DNA from: Planctomycetia bacterium
GTDB lineage: Bacteria > Planctomycetota > UBA1135 > GCA-002686595
Assembly: GCA_005789645.1 (NCBI GenBank)
Contig: SXXH01000320.1
Span: 1 to 34,970, forward strand
DNA length: 34,970 nucleotides
Direction of reading: 5' to 3'
Both the position numbers and the translations under genes were made by a program. Positions 1 through 8,178 of this stretch are shown here, in pieces (positions within the stretch are counted from its first letter, which is position 1; every line of letters starts with the position of its first letter). The notes beneath the pieces were generated by a model. It was not told the DNA's origin. It made no database searches and worked only from the letters and a program-made list of their open reading frames with translations.

Positions 1-1
1 C

Positions 2-148
2 GGGCGCAACGCGGGATTGCTCGCGGTGCGCATGCTCGCCGCCCACGACGCCAAGCTGCGCGCGCGCTACGAGGCGTGGATGCGCGCGCAAGCCGAAGTC
101 TCGCGCATGAAGAACGACAAGCTGGTCGACTTGCTGCGGCAAGGCTGA
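2..148 (+). CDS. purE: PurE C-terminus (N5-CAIR mutase), 5'-truncated by window edge
   Basis: This is the last 48 residues of the small PurE-type enzyme. It converts N5-carboxyaminoimidazole ribonucleotide to 4-carboxyaminoimidazole ribonucleotide in cytoplasmic purine synthesis. The visible segment starts GRNAGLLAVRMLAAHD and runs through RARYEAWMRAQ to a TGA stop. It matches the NAxLLAVxxLAxxDxxLxxxLxxxRxxQ helix that closes class I PurE proteins. The N-terminal catalytic half lies outside the window, so class and activity cannot be checked. purK often lies beside purE, but the downstream gene here is an unrelated membrane protein 14 bases away. The identification rests on a short but distinctive segment. 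Confidence 0.8.
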   Translation, partial: GRNAGLLAVRMLAAHDAKLRARYEAWMRAQAEVSRMKNDKLVDLLRQG

Positions 149-162
149 GGGAAGGCAGCTCC

Positions 163-1293
163 ATGGATCCCGCGCAAGGAACGACCGCAGCGGCGCTGGC
201 GGTGCCGGGCTGGCTGCTCGCCATGGCGTTGTGCGGCTTGGCCGCCGCCGTGGTGGCCTTGGTCGTGGCGTCGCGCTCGCCGCGCCTCGCCGGCCAAGGT
301 TGGCGCCTGTGGCTGGCGCCGGCGCTCTCGGCCGGCGTGGGCGCCTTGTACGGCGTGCTGCTGCGCACCACGTTCAGCAACGGCGAACTGCTGGCCGTGA
401 TGACGCTCGCGTTCCTGTCGGGCGTGCCCTTCGCCATGGGCGTGCTGTCGATCGCGCTGCTGCGTCCCGCGCCACGGGCGGCGTGGAGCGCGTCCGAGCC
501 TGGCGAGCCGCCGCCGCGCGAACATCCGAGCTGGTCCACCGCCTTGCTGCTGCCGTGGGCTTCGGTGGCGATCGCCGTCTCGATCACGCTGTTCACCGGG
601 CACGAAGGCGTGATCTGCGCCTTGATGGCGCTGCCGTTGATGCTGGGCTCGGCCTCGGCCGGCGGAGCGCTGGCCTTGATCGCGCGCTCCATGTCGAGCC
701 GGGCCATGGGAATCGCCGCCGTGGGGTCCGCGCTCCTGCCGTTGGGAGCGGCGCGCCTGGAGCAGTCGACGCCGCCGCCGCTCGAGTTGCGCACGACGCG
801 CAACACGATCGACATCGAGGCGTCCAGCGCTGCCGTGTGGCGCGAGATCGCGCGCGTGCGCGCCATCGATCCGGCGGACCTGCCGTGGCGCGTGTCGCAC
901 CTCTTCGGGTTCCCGCGGCCGATCGAAGCGACCCTGTCCCACGAAGGCGTGGGCGCGACGCGCAAGGCGAGCTTCGAGCGCGGGCTGGTGTTCACCGAGA
1001 CGGTCACCACGTGGGAGCCGCTCGCGCGCCTCGCGTTCACCATCGTCGCCGATCCGGTGCCGCCCGAGGCGCTCGACGAGCACGTCACCATCGGCGGCCC
1101 GTACTTCGACGTGCTCGAAGGCGAATACCGGCTGGAGGTCCTCGCGCCGGACCGCGTGCGCTTGCACTTGTCGAGCGAGCACCGCTTGTCGACGCGTTTC
1201 AACGCCTACGCCGGATGGTGGTCGGACCTCGTCATGTCCGACATCCAAGGCGCCATCCTCGAAGTGGTCAAGGCGCGCGCCGAGGCGCGCTGA
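163..1293 (+). CDS. Multi-spanning membrane protein with C-terminal SRPBCC (START/polyketide-cyclase-like) domain
   Basis: The product is a 376-residue protein with two halves. Residues 1 to about 205 contain roughly six hydrophobic stretches, for example WLLAMALCGLAAAVVALVV near residues 17-35. They are broken by a Pro/Glu-rich loop near residue 115. Residues about 215-370 start with IDIEASSAAVWREIARV, the usual opening of SRPBCC domains, and end in a long amphipathic helix (WWSDLVMSDIQGAILEVVK), which fits the fold's C-terminal helix lining a hydrophobic pocket. The ATG at 163 has GAGGGAAGG seven bases upstream. An in-frame ATG at 76 would overlap purE and lacks this site. The ligand is unknown. 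The soluble domain could bind a lipid or other hydrophobic molecule at the membrane, but this is inference from the fold. Confidence 0.75.
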   Translation: MDPAQGTTAAALAVPGWLLAMALCGLAAAVVALVVASRSPRLAGQGWRLWLAPALSAGVGALYGVLLRTTFSNGELLAVMTLAFLSGVPFAMGVLSIALLRPAPRAAWSASEPGEPPPREHPSWSTALLLPWASVAIAVSITLFTGHEGVICALMALPLMLGSASAGGALALIARSMSSRAMGIAAVGSALLPLGAARLEQSTPPPLELRTTRNTIDIEASSAAVWREIARVRAIDPADLPWRVSHLFGFPRPIEATLSHEGVGATRKASFERGLVFTETVTTWEPLARLAFTIVADPVPPEALDEHVTIGGPYFDVLEGEYRLEVLAPDRVRLHLSSEHRLSTRFNAYAGWWSDLVMSDIQGAILEVVKARAEAR

Positions 1294-1311
1294 CCTTTCA
1301 GGGCGCGTCGC

Positions 1312-1527
1312 CTAGCTCGCGCGACGGCGACGCGCGAGCCGCGCCACGAGCACCGCCGCGGCCACGAGGCTCGCCGTCCCGAGGATCGCCCCAGTCAGCC
1401 GGAACACCAGGAAGGTCGTGGTCTCCGTGGTGGGCTCGAACGTCGCGAGGAAGCCCTGCAGGCAGAACAACGCGGCGCAGACGAGGATCGTGGCGCACGC
1501 CACGACGAGGATCGCGGGTAGTCGCAT
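1312..1527 (-). CDS. Small two-helix membrane protein, unknown function
   Basis: This is a 71-residue open frame. It has two hydrophobic helices, LPAILVVACATILVCAALFC at about 3-22 and FLVFRLTGAILGTASLVAAA near 39-58. They are joined by a short Thr/Glu-rich loop (FEPTTETTT) and followed by a basic tail, RLARRRRAS. The positive-inside rule suggests that the C-terminus is cytoplasmic. The ATG at 1527 has AGGA about nine bases upstream on the minus strand. The gene converges with the SRPBCC membrane gene, with 18 bases between the stops. I recognise no family. Clean membrane topology and a plausible ribosome site support it as a real small gene, but there is no homology evidence. Confidence 0.5.
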   Translation of the reverse strand: MRLPAILVVACATILVCAALFCLQGFLATFEPTTETTTFLVFRLTGAILGTASLVAAAVLVARLARRRRAS

Positions 1528-1555
1528 GTCTCGTGTTCCTGCTTGGCGCGTTCTT

Positions 1556-1580
1556 CGTGGTGCGTGGTCCGTGGTGCGTG
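1556..1580. repeat. Direct repeat upstream of the small membrane gene
   Basis: The 11-base unit CGTGGTGCGTG occurs at 1556-1566 and again at 1570-1580, a 14-base period. It lies 29-53 bases upstream of the ATG at 1527 (minus strand), where a promoter or a regulator site would be expected. The rest of the 302-base gap between 1528 and 1829 shows no supported gene; it also holds the hairpin at 1760-1792. Function is unproven and the repeat may be chance. Confidence 0.3.
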
Positions 1581-1759
1581 AGGTCGTCGCGAGATTGCCC
1601 GAGGCGCCCGCCTCTCGCCGTCGCCGCAGTCCGCGCCCTGGCCCAAGCGTGGCCGTACGGCGACTCGGGATGCATACGCGGCGGCAGGATTGTGATTTCC
1701 ACGCACCGCCCACCCGGCAGCACCCCGCCCTGCCGCTTCCAAGGCACCCCCTCACTGCG

Positions 1760-1792
1760 GCGCGCCCGCCGGGTCCTACCCGACGGGCGCGC
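1760..1792 (-). terminator. Hairpin downstream of the TlpA-like gene
   Basis: GCGCGCCCG at 1760-1768 pairs with CGGGCGCGC at 1784-1792. Inside it CGGGT at 1770-1774 pairs with ACCCG at 1778-1782. This gives 14 base pairs around one C/A mismatch with a 3-base loop. It starts about 37 bases past the minus-strand stop at 1830. There is no T-run after it, so it may be a weak or factor-assisted terminator or a 3'-end stabiliser. Confidence 0.45.
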
Positions 1793-1829
1793 TGCGTTGG
1801 CGGTCGACGGGGCGCTGCCCCGCCACGCG

Positions 1830-2930
1830 TCACTTCTTGGCGGCGGCTTCGTACTCGTCGAGCGTCGGCTTGAGGCTCGCGTCGAGGGCCACGGCTTGCT
1901 TCTGGATCTCGATGGCCTTGGCCAGGTCGCCCTTCTTGAAGTGCGCGCGGGCCAAGGTGTCCAGCACCTGCGGATCCTTGCCCTCGGCCAAGGTGCTGGC
2001 GCGCTCGGCGATCTTGACCGCCAAGGCATAGTCGAGGCCGGCGACCTTGTGGCGATCTTCGCACATCATCCACGCCATGGCGTTGAGCGCGTTGCCGCTG
2101 TCCTTGCACGCGCCTTCCAAGGCCGACTTGGCGGCGGCGGCGACGCGAGCGGCGTCCTTGGCTTGGTACAGCATGATCTGGAACTTGATCATGGCGCCTT
2201 GCTCGACGAACTCGCCGCCCAACGCGGCCATCTCGTCGCACACGGTCGCGACGCCGTCCCAGTCCTTGGCTTGGATCTTCTGGCCCAGTGCTTGCTGCAT
2301 CGCCGAGGCCTTCTGCTCGGCGATCTTCGCGGCGGCGGCCTCGGCCTTGAGCTTGGCGATGTCGTGCTTGCCGGCGATCACCTGTTCAAGGACCTTGTCG
2401 ATGTTCATCGGGTGGCCGATGTAGGCGATCTTGCCCTCGCGGTCGACGAGGAAGCTGCAGGGGATGCCGCCCTGTTCGGCCGCGCGCATGAACGCGTCGT
2501 TCGTGGCGCGCTCCTTGTCCCACGCCACGGTGTAGCCCATCGTGTCGCCCTTGTCGGCGACCATCTTCTCGACCTTCTCCAGCGTGTTGCCGCGCGTGTC
2601 GGTCGAGGTGACGCCGATGGCGACGAAGCCTTGGTCGGCGTACTTCTTCTGCAGCTCGCTGATGTGCGGCATCGAGGTGATGCACGGGCCGCACCAGGTC
2701 GCCCAGAACTCGACCATGTAGACCTTGCCCTTCTCGAGCTTCTCGATGGGCTGGCCCTTGACCCACTTGGCCACGCTCAAGGCCGGCGCGGCGTCGCCCA
2801 CGCCCAGCGTGGTGGCCTGCTTGACCTCTGCCTTGGCCGCGGGAGCTTGCGCGGCAGGAGCTTGAATGGCCCAGGCGGGGGCGCTCGCGACCAGCGCGAG
2901 CAAGGCGTACAGATGCTTGGCGTGCTTCAT
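1830..2930 (-). CDS. Secreted TlpA-like thioredoxin-fold protein with TPR-like C-terminal half
   Basis: The product has 366 residues. A signal peptide (MKHAKHLYALLALVASAPAWA, cut near residue 21) is followed by an Ala/Pro/Gln-rich linker. Residues about 44-185 form a TlpA/ResA-type thioredoxin domain with the redox motif WCGPC at 79-83 after VEFWAT. It also has the family's cis-proline site, GIPCSFLVDREGKIAYIGHP. The C-terminal half is Ala/Lys-rich and helical, with a TPR-like pair near the end (VLDTLARAHFKKGDLAKAIEIQKQA). The protein probably acts in the periplasm as a thiol-disulfide reductase or a peroxiredoxin-like enzyme. The extra cysteine in GIPCSF lies right after the cis-proline and is unusual. 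The start at 2930 is chosen because it gives the signal peptide; no strong ribosome site is visible. Confidence 0.85.
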   Translation of the reverse strand: MKHAKHLYALLALVASAPAWAIQAPAAQAPAAKAEVKQATTLGVGDAAPALSVAKWVKGQPIEKLEKGKVYMVEFWATWCGPCITSMPHISELQKKYADQGFVAIGVTSTDTRGNTLEKVEKMVADKGDTMGYTVAWDKERATNDAFMRAAEQGGIPCSFLVDREGKIAYIGHPMNIDKVLEQVIAGKHDIAKLKAEAAAAKIAEQKASAMQQALGQKIQAKDWDGVATVCDEMAALGGEFVEQGAMIKFQIMLYQAKDAARVAAAAKSALEGACKDSGNALNAMAWMMCEDRHKVAGLDYALAVKIAERASTLAEGKDPQVLDTLARAHFKKGDLAKAIEIQKQAVALDASLKPTLDEYEAAAKK

Positions 2931-3566
2931 GCCCAAGAGGATAGGCCCGGCGGACCCTCGCGGCCAAGATCGGCTCGCAAGTCCCGTGTAGCCCGCTCCC
3001 GATTGGAGGGCCGTAGGACGCTCCCACCAGGGGCGAGGTCGGCCGTCGTCCACACGGCGGCCTCCCGTCCCACCGCGCGATGCCTGCACACGCGGCGCCG
3101 GGCTTGCGGGGTGCCACGCGCGGAGCGTGGACTCCGGCCATCCCCCGCCAGCCGTGCAGACCCATGCAAGCCCAACGAGCTGCTTCCCACGCCGCCGTGT
3201 CTCGTGCGCACGAGATGCGCGACTCGGGATGCCCAGCACGGGCCGGCGGCGCTTGGCCCTCTCGCGCCACGCGAGCCCGCAGGCGCGGAGGAGCATGGTC
3301 GAGCCTCAAGCCGCCACCACGGAGGCTTCGAGCCAAGCGCACCGGGTGCTGCGGACGGCACGTGCGCGCCGACCAGCAAGCATGTGCGCGCTCCATTCAT
3401 CCCGAGGCGTACAGGACCTGCGACGCGTCGAAGCGGCTGCAACGGCCGGCGCCGCGGCGCGCATCGCGCATGGCGGCGCTCGCTTGCAAGGCAACGGGAT
3501 TGGCTGTCCAGTATTTTTGACAAGCACCAGCCGACGCGCACCCGCCGCGCGGGCATGCATGCCGCG
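2931..3566. other. Gene-free stretch of about 630 bases
   Basis: Open frames exist on both strands here, but their translations are Arg/Pro/Ala-rich without domain character, and none has both a convincing start and a ribosome site. I see no tRNA or recognisable structured RNA. The region contains the 16-base palindrome at 3200-3215 and ends at the terminator at 3567-3621. The minus-strand promoter of the TlpA-like gene should lie within its first hundred or so bases. It may be a decayed gene or an untranslated region; the sequence does not decide. Confidence 0.5.
3200..3215. repeat. Perfect 16-base palindrome
   Basis: TCTCGTGCGCACGAGA is its own reverse complement. It lies 270 bases upstream of the TlpA-like gene's start in an otherwise gene-free stretch. 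It could be an operator for a dimeric regulator. I found no second copy, and one palindrome of this length can arise by chance in GC-rich DNA. Confidence 0.3.
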
Positions 3567-3621
3567 AAAAAGTGGCCGACCGTCAACCGCAGGGTCCTGC
3601 ACCTGCGGGTGACGGTCGACC
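3567..3621 (-). terminator. Intrinsic terminator of the ELWxxDGT protein gene
   Basis: On the plus strand GACCGTCAACCGCAGG (3578-3593) and CCTGCGGGTGACGGTC (3602-3617) form a 16-pair stem with one mismatch and an 8-base loop. A further pair, 3577 with 3618, and two more after one mismatch extend the base. Read on the minus strand, the hairpin is followed within three bases by five T residues (plus-strand AAAAA at 3567-3571). Stem plus T-run is the standard rho-independent layout. It lies about 100 bases past the stop at 3719. Confidence 0.75.
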
Positions 3622-3718
3622 GAAGTTGCGTGCCAAGGCGGGACACCAGACCACCAAGGCCGCTCGAAGGATCCTGCGCGCGAGAGAGGCGCCCAGGTCC
3701 AGTGCTAGGCTCGCGCCA

Positions 3719-5752
3719 TCAAGGCACCCACAACACGGACAAGCCGTTCGTCAGGTTGAAGGCGCCGCTCGTGCAGTAGTTCGCGCTGTTTCGGTACCAA
3801 ACCTGGTACACGCGCGTGTCGCCCGCGGCCACGACGCCGGCGATCGACACCAGTGCTTCACCCGGGCCTGGATAGAACGCGATGCCGCTGGTGGCCATGC
3901 GCGAACCAAGGCGCACCACGGAGCCTCCGGCGCAGCGCAAGCCGTCGCCGAACACCGCGGGGACGAACTGCGTGCCTTGGAAGAAGAGCGCCGAGGAGGT
4001 CGAAGGCATGTCGTAGGCGAGCAACGCGAAGTTGTCGCTGTTGACGCGCGCGACGCCCGAGCTGCGCAGCTTGGCGCCGAAGCCGAGCGAGTTCCTGCAG
4101 CCCGACTGTTCGCCGACGGGGCTCTCGTTGCCGCACGGGCACGGGCCCGTGCGGCCGTCGCCGGCGCACACGAGTTGGCCGCCGCCGATCTCGCATTCGT
4201 CGGGGATGCCGTTGGCGTTGGCGTCCTGGCTGGCGCCCGTGCCGGTGTCGCACGCGTCTGGCAACCCGTTGCCATTGCAGTCGGCCGCACCCTCGACGAT
4301 GGCGCAGGCGTCGCCCAGGCCGTCGAGGTCGCAGTCGGCTTGCGAAGCGTTGGGCACGCTCGGGCAGTTGTCGTTGGCATCGACCACGCCGTCGCCGTCC
4401 GAGTCGCCGTAGACGATCCACGGCTCGCTGCCCGCGGCCGGCGTCGAGGCGGCGAACCACAGGGCGCTGCCGGCCCGCGCGAGGTTCGCGGGCGTGCTTC
4501 CACCCGGGCCAGGGTTCAAGTCCTCGAGCGTCGCCGACGAGAGCGTGTTGCGCTCGCTGCGCCACAACTCGACGCCGTGCACGCCATCGTCGGCGCGGAA
4601 GTACAGGCGACCGTAGATGAGCGTGAACTGCTCCGGGCTCGACGAGCCGGGGCCTTGCCGGATGTCGCTGACGAGGCGCGTGCCGCCGCTCGTGCCATCG
4701 CTGGTCCATGGTTCGGCGCCATTCGATCCGTCGTTGGCGCGGAAGGCGATCGAAGAACCGCCCACTCCGGCGATGCCCGCGGGCAGCGAGTCGCCAGCGC
4801 CGGGATTGATGTCGGCCACGAGGAAGGTGCCGCCGGAGGTGCCGTCGCTGCACCACAGCTCGGCGCCCGAAGCTCCGTCGTTGGCTGCGAACCACAGCTT
4901 GCCGCTGGCGGCGACGAGGCCGCTCGGCACGGATTCGCCCGCACCCGCGCGAATGTCCTTGACCATCGTCGTGCCCGCGGCCGTGCCGTCGCTGCACCAC
5001 AGCTCGCGTCCCACGATGCCGTCGGTGGCGCGGAAGTACACGCGACCGTTGAACTCGCACAAGTCGGCGGGCGTCGACGAGCCCGAGCCGACGAAGATGT
5101 CGCGCACCATGCGCGTGCCGGCTGGCGTGCCGTCGCTGCACCACAGCTCGGTGCCGCTGGTGCCGCCGAACGTGACGAAGGCCAGGTCGGAGCCCAGCGG
5201 CGTCAGCTCGATGGGCGCGGAGGACGAGGTGCCGGGCAGGATGTCGGCGGCCATCGTCGTTCCTGCGGCCGTGCCGTCGCTCGACCACAACTCGAAGCCG
5301 AAGGCGCTGGTGTAGGCGCTGAACCACAGCTTGCCGCCAGCCACGACGATCTCGCCGATGGACGAACCTTGCGCGCCGATCTCGAGGTCGATCACGAGGA
5401 CCGTGCCTTGGGGCGTGCCGTCCGTGCGCCACAACTCGCGTCCGTGGACGCCGTCGTCCGCGGCGAAGTAGTAGGCGCCGCCAAGTTCGACCAGTGCCGC
5501 GATGTTGGAACTCAACGGTCCCGGCCGCAGATCCAGCAACAAGCTCGCTCCCGCCCCGGAGGCCGGGGCGATGAAGAGCTCGCGCCCGGTGGCGGGCGTC
5601 TCGGCGATGAAAAGGACCTCCGCGCCAAGCAGGGCGTAGTTGGCGGGACTCGACGAAGTGCTGCCGAGCGCGAGGTCGGCGACCTGCGACGGAGCTTGGG
5701 CATGGGCGTGCATCGCAAGCGCGAGCACACCGGCAAGGGTGTGGAGCTTCAT
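3719..5752 (-). CDS. Secreted ELWxxDGT-repeat beta-propeller protein with TSP3-like linker and planctomycete-type C-terminal domain
   Basis: The product has 677 residues. A signal peptide ([19 protein letters not shown]) precedes nine ELW/EPW-type motif copies (residues 58, 106, 154, 202, 250, 298, 347, 395, 443) at a nearly constant 48-residue step, as in ELWxxDGT beta-propellers. Residues about 450-530 are an acidic, calcium-binding-like linker ([15 protein letters not shown], then [12 protein letters not shown]). The last about 140 residues start at CPCGN and end [13 protein letters not shown]. This style of domain recurs at the end of many secreted planctomycete proteins, from memory. The role is unknown; surface display or protein binding is a fair guess. 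The ATG at 5752 is chosen for its signal peptide. A terminator follows at 3567-3621. The gene stands alone and diverges from the phosphoesterase gene at 6057. Confidence 0.85.
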   Translation of the reverse strand: MKLHTLAGVLALAMHAHAQAPSQVADLALGSTSSSPANYALLGAEVLFIAETPATGRELFIAPASGAGASLLLDLRPGPLSSNIAALVELGGAYYFAADDGVHGRELWRTDGTPQGTVLVIDLEIGAQGSSIGEIVVAGGKLWFSAYTSAFGFELWSSDGTAAGTTMAADILPGTSSSAPIELTPLGSDLAFVTFGGTSGTELWCSDGTPAGTRMVRDIFVGSGSSTPADLCEFNGRVYFRATDGIVGRELWCSDGTAAGTTMVKDIRAGAGESVPSGLVAASGKLWFAANDGASGAELWCSDGTSGGTFLVADINPGAGDSLPAGIAGVGGSSIAFRANDGSNGAEPWTSDGTSGGTRLVSDIRQGPGSSSPEQFTLIYGRLYFRADDGVHGVELWRSERNTLSSATLEDLNPGPGGSTPANLARAGSALWFAASTPAAGSEPWIVYGDSDGDGVVDANDNCPSVPNASQADCDLDGLGDACAIVEGAADCNGNGLPDACDTGTGASQDANANGIPDECEIGGGQLVCAGDGRTGPCPCGNESPVGEQSGCRNSLGFGAKLRSSGVARVNSDNFALLAYDMPSTSSALFFQGTQFVPAVFGDGLRCAGGSVVRLGSRMATSGIAFYPGPGEALVSIAGVVAAGDTRVYQVWYRNSANYCTSGAFNLTNGLSVLWVP
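4415..5581 (-). repeat. ELWxxDGT coding repeats, eight units of 48-49 codons
   Basis: Within the propeller gene, motif starts at residues 58, 106, 154, 202, 250, 298, 347, 395 and 443 give seven spacings of 48 residues and one of 49. Each unit reads roughly ELWxSDGTxxGTxxVxDIxxGxGSSxPxxL, a hydrophobic strand, then FRANDGxxG. Two units have EPW in place of ELW. The seventh full unit (395) has lost DGT, reading ELWRSERN. The first copy (58) is degenerate (ELFIAPAS) and the last (443) is a cap (EPWIVYG). Confidence 0.8.
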
Positions 5753-6056
5753 GGCTTTACCGTCCGTGTGGAGAAGCTCGACGGGCCCCGACGGTGGGGC
5801 TAGCGATGAGGGTCGTGGTGCGGGCGACCCAAGTCGACGAGACCAACGGTAGGGGCCAGCGGGGCGCAGCGCAATAGGAAATTGCATCTTTATTGCAGGA
5901 GCCACCTGAGGTCGTTGGATGGCTGTAAGCCCTTGCCTGTTCGGGGCAAACCTAGCTGGCCCCTGTCGCTGTGCAAAGGCGCCATTAATTCGATGTCGCA
6001 TTTCACGCAATGCGGACTTCATCGAGGTCTGATCTCGGGGCTGTACCGTCCTAGTC
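5753..6056. promoter_or_regulatory. Divergent intergenic region with an AT-rich island
   Basis: This 304-base gap separates two divergent secreted-protein genes and so should hold both promoters. Positions 5870-5900 are clearly richer in A and T than the surroundings. They contain GCAAT (5871-5875) facing ATTGC (5881-5885), and a second ATTGC at 5892-5896 with ATTGCA repeated 11 bases apart. That pattern could be an operator. I could not place a convincing -35/-10 pair for either gene. Confidence 0.35.
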
Positions 6057-8099
6057 ATGTTGCTCCCCCGCCTTCAGGTGCCTCTACGCCTCGCCCTCCA
6101 AGCCCTCGCCGCCGCCTGCTGTCTCGCCCCCTTGGTCGTCGGTCATGACGGCAAGACCGATTGGTCCAAGCACGCCACCCGCACCAAGCCCCATCCGGAG
6201 AAGCACGACCCGCGGCGCTTCCTGACCTCGCGCCAAGGGGCGCTCCAGTTGCCCCTGCCGGAGGAGAAGGACGCCTTCACCTTCGTCGTGTTCGGCGACC
6301 GCACCGGCGGCCCGGCCGAGGGTGTCGCGGTGCTCGACCAGGCGGTGTCCGAGGTCAACCTGCTTGAACCCGATTTGGTCATGACCGTCGGCGACTTGAT
6401 CCAGGGTTACAACGAGGAGCCCGAGTGGCTGGCGGAGATGCGCGAGTTCAAGGGGATCATGGACAAGCTCCTGTGTCCGTGGTTCCCCGTGGTCGGCAAC
6501 CACGACATCTACTGGCGCGGCAAGGGCCAGAAGCCCGAGGGCGAGCACGAGGCCAACTACGAGCTGCACTTCGGGCCGCTGTGGTACGCGTTCGAGCACA
6601 AGAACTCGTGGTTCATCGCGCTGCACTCGGACGAGGGCGATCCCGCGAGCGGCTTGAAGGCCTTCGACAAGCCCGCGTCGCAGAAGATGAGCGTCGAGCA
6701 ATTCGAGTGGCTGGCGTCGGTGCTCGCCAAGGCCAAGGGCGCGGACCATGTCTTCCTCTTCCTGCACCATCCGCGTTGGTTGAAGCGCGGCTATGGCGAC
6801 GACTGGGATCGCGTGCACGAACTGTTGAAGTCGGCCGGCAACGTCACCGCCGTGTTCGCCGGCCACATCCATCGCATGCGCTACGACGGCAAGAGGGACG
6901 GGATCGAGTACTTCACCCTCGCCACCGTGGGCGGGCACCAGGACGCGTTCGCGGCCAAGGCGGGCTTCGTGCACCAATACCACGTGGTCGTCGTGCGCAA
7001 GGACCGGCCCTTGGCGGTGGCGGCCTTCCCCGTCGGCGCGGCCATGGATCCGCGCGCCATCACTGGCGAGGTGAGCAAGGACATCGAGATGCTGCACAGG
7101 GACTTGGTCCCGCGCTTCGAGAAGCGTCCGGCCTTCGCGGCCGACGGGTCGCTCGATGGATGGACCGAGCTTGAAGTCGCGAACCCGACCAAGTCCCCCA
7201 TCGAAGCGACCTTGACGCTCGAGTCGGACGACAGCCGTTGGCACTTCGAGCCCGACCACCAGCACATGGTCGTGCCCCCGGGCGGATCGACCAAGTTCGC
7301 GCTGCGGATGCGGCGCGCGGCGGGCGGCTTCGACGAGAACCTGCGCGCACCGATCGCGGTCCTCGATGTCGACTACCTCGCCGAGAACCTGCGCGTGCCC
7401 CTGCCGACGCGCGAGTGGGCCGTGCCGCTGGCGACGCGCGATGTGGCGCAGGTCCCGGCCAAGGAGGACCGGGCGCTGCGCCTCGACGGCCGCGGACAGG
7501 CCGTGTTGGTGCACACGGGGCGACTCCAGTTGCCGGATGGCGCCTTCACCCTCGAAGGTTGGATCCGCCCCGGCGACATGTCCGGCCGACGCGGACTGTT
7601 CGCCAAGACCGAAGCATCCGAATACGGCATCTTCGTCTCCGACGGCGCGCCAAGCTTCTCGGTGCACCTCGATGGTCGCTACGCCAAGGTCGATGGCGCC
7701 GCCGCGAGCCTCGCGCACGGGCGTTGGCAGCACATCGCCGGCGTGCACGATGGCTCCGAGCTGCGCCTGTACGTCGACGGCAAGCTGGTGGGTCGCGCGC
7801 CCGCCACGGGCAAGCGCACGACGAACCAACTGCCGCTCGTGCTGGGCGCCGACGTCAACCAAAGTGGACAACCCACCAGCTTCTTCGAAGGCGACATCGA
7901 CGAAGTGCGCTTGACGACCGGCGCCGTCTACGCCGGCGACTCGTTCGCGCCCGCGCGCCACCTCTCCGTCGACCCTTCCACGCGCTTCCTCTACCGCTTC
8001 GATGGCGTGCTCTGGCCACTCGTCGCCGACGCCAGCGCGACGGGGCTCGACGCCGAAGCCGTGGGCGCCCCGCGCTTGGTGCCGATCGAAGCACGCTGA
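6057..8099 (+). CDS. Secreted calcineurin-like metallophosphoesterase with C-terminal LamG-like domain
   Basis: The product has 680 residues with an N-terminal signal peptide (hydrophobic from about 9 to 28, ending near VVGHDG). Residues about 73-300 carry the metallophosphoesterase ligand motifs in order: FGDRTGG (79-85), VGDLIQGY (111-118), GNHDIYW (147-153), LHHP (235-238) and GHIHRM (268-273). This supports an active dimetal site that hydrolyses a phosphoester. A beta-rich middle segment follows, then a concanavalin/LamG-like domain at about 473-610 ([41 protein letters not shown]). LamG folds often bind carbohydrate or protein surfaces, so the enzyme may be anchored to an extracellular substrate. 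The substrate is not predictable. No strong ribosome site precedes the ATG; the signal peptide decides the start. Confidence 0.85.
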   Translation: MLLPRLQVPLRLALQALAAACCLAPLVVGHDGKTDWSKHATRTKPHPEKHDPRRFLTSRQGALQLPLPEEKDAFTFVVFGDRTGGPAEGVAVLDQAVSEVNLLEPDLVMTVGDLIQGYNEEPEWLAEMREFKGIMDKLLCPWFPVVGNHDIYWRGKGQKPEGEHEANYELHFGPLWYAFEHKNSWFIALHSDEGDPASGLKAFDKPASQKMSVEQFEWLASVLAKAKGADHVFLFLHHPRWLKRGYGDDWDRVHELLKSAGNVTAVFAGHIHRMRYDGKRDGIEYFTLATVGGHQDAFAAKAGFVHQYHVVVVRKDRPLAVAAFPVGAAMDPRAITGEVSKDIEMLHRDLVPRFEKRPAFAADGSLDGWTELEVANPTKSPIEATLTLESDDSRWHFEPDHQHMVVPPGGSTKFALRMRRAAGGFDENLRAPIAVLDVDYLAENLRVPLPTREWAVPLATRDVAQVPAKEDRALRLDGRGQAVLVHTGRLQLPDGAFTLEGWIRPGDMSGRRGLFAKTEASEYGIFVSDGAPSFSVHLDGRYAKVDGAAASLAHGRWQHIAGVHDGSELRLYVDGKLVGRAPATGKRTTNQLPLVLGADVNQSGQPTSFFEGDIDEVRLTTGAVYAGDSFAPARHLSVDPSTRFLYRFDGVLWPLVADASATGLDAEAVGAPRLVPIEAR

Positions 8100-8105
8100 A
8101 GAAGG

Positions 8106-8139
8106 CGGCCGAAGTCCGTCTCGCGACGCACTTCGGCCG
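8106..8139. terminator. Hairpin between convergent genes, probably bidirectional
   Basis: CGGCCGAAGT (8106-8115) pairs perfectly with ACTTCGGCCG (8130-8139) across a 14-base loop. The hairpin sits 7 bases after the phosphoesterase stop and 40 bases beyond the minus-strand stop at 8179. On the minus strand the stem is followed by the pyrimidine-rich CCTTCTTC, which favours termination in that direction. The plus-strand side has no T-run. Confidence 0.6.
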
Positions 8140-8178
8140 GCCATCGACGCCGTCGCGGCCCAGGCCGCGCAAGGGTCC

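Noticed and set aside
1660-3232. GCGACTCGGGATGC occurs at 1660-1673 and 3219-3232, on both sides of the TlpA-like gene, like target-site or recombination repeats
   Set aside because: A 14-base repeat is expected by chance in 35 kb of GC-rich DNA. There is no transposase or terminal inverted repeat.
3511-3545. TTGACA at 3517-3522 as a plus-strand promoter -35 element
   Set aside because: No -10-like hexamer occurs 16-18 bases downstream, and no plus-strand gene follows before 6057.
231-3779. A plus-strand open frame of more than 1100 codons
   Set aside because: It crosses the SRPBCC gene in another frame and the minus-strand TlpA-like gene. Its translation is Arg/Ala-rich without domains. 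Long stop-free shadows are expected in DNA this GC-rich.
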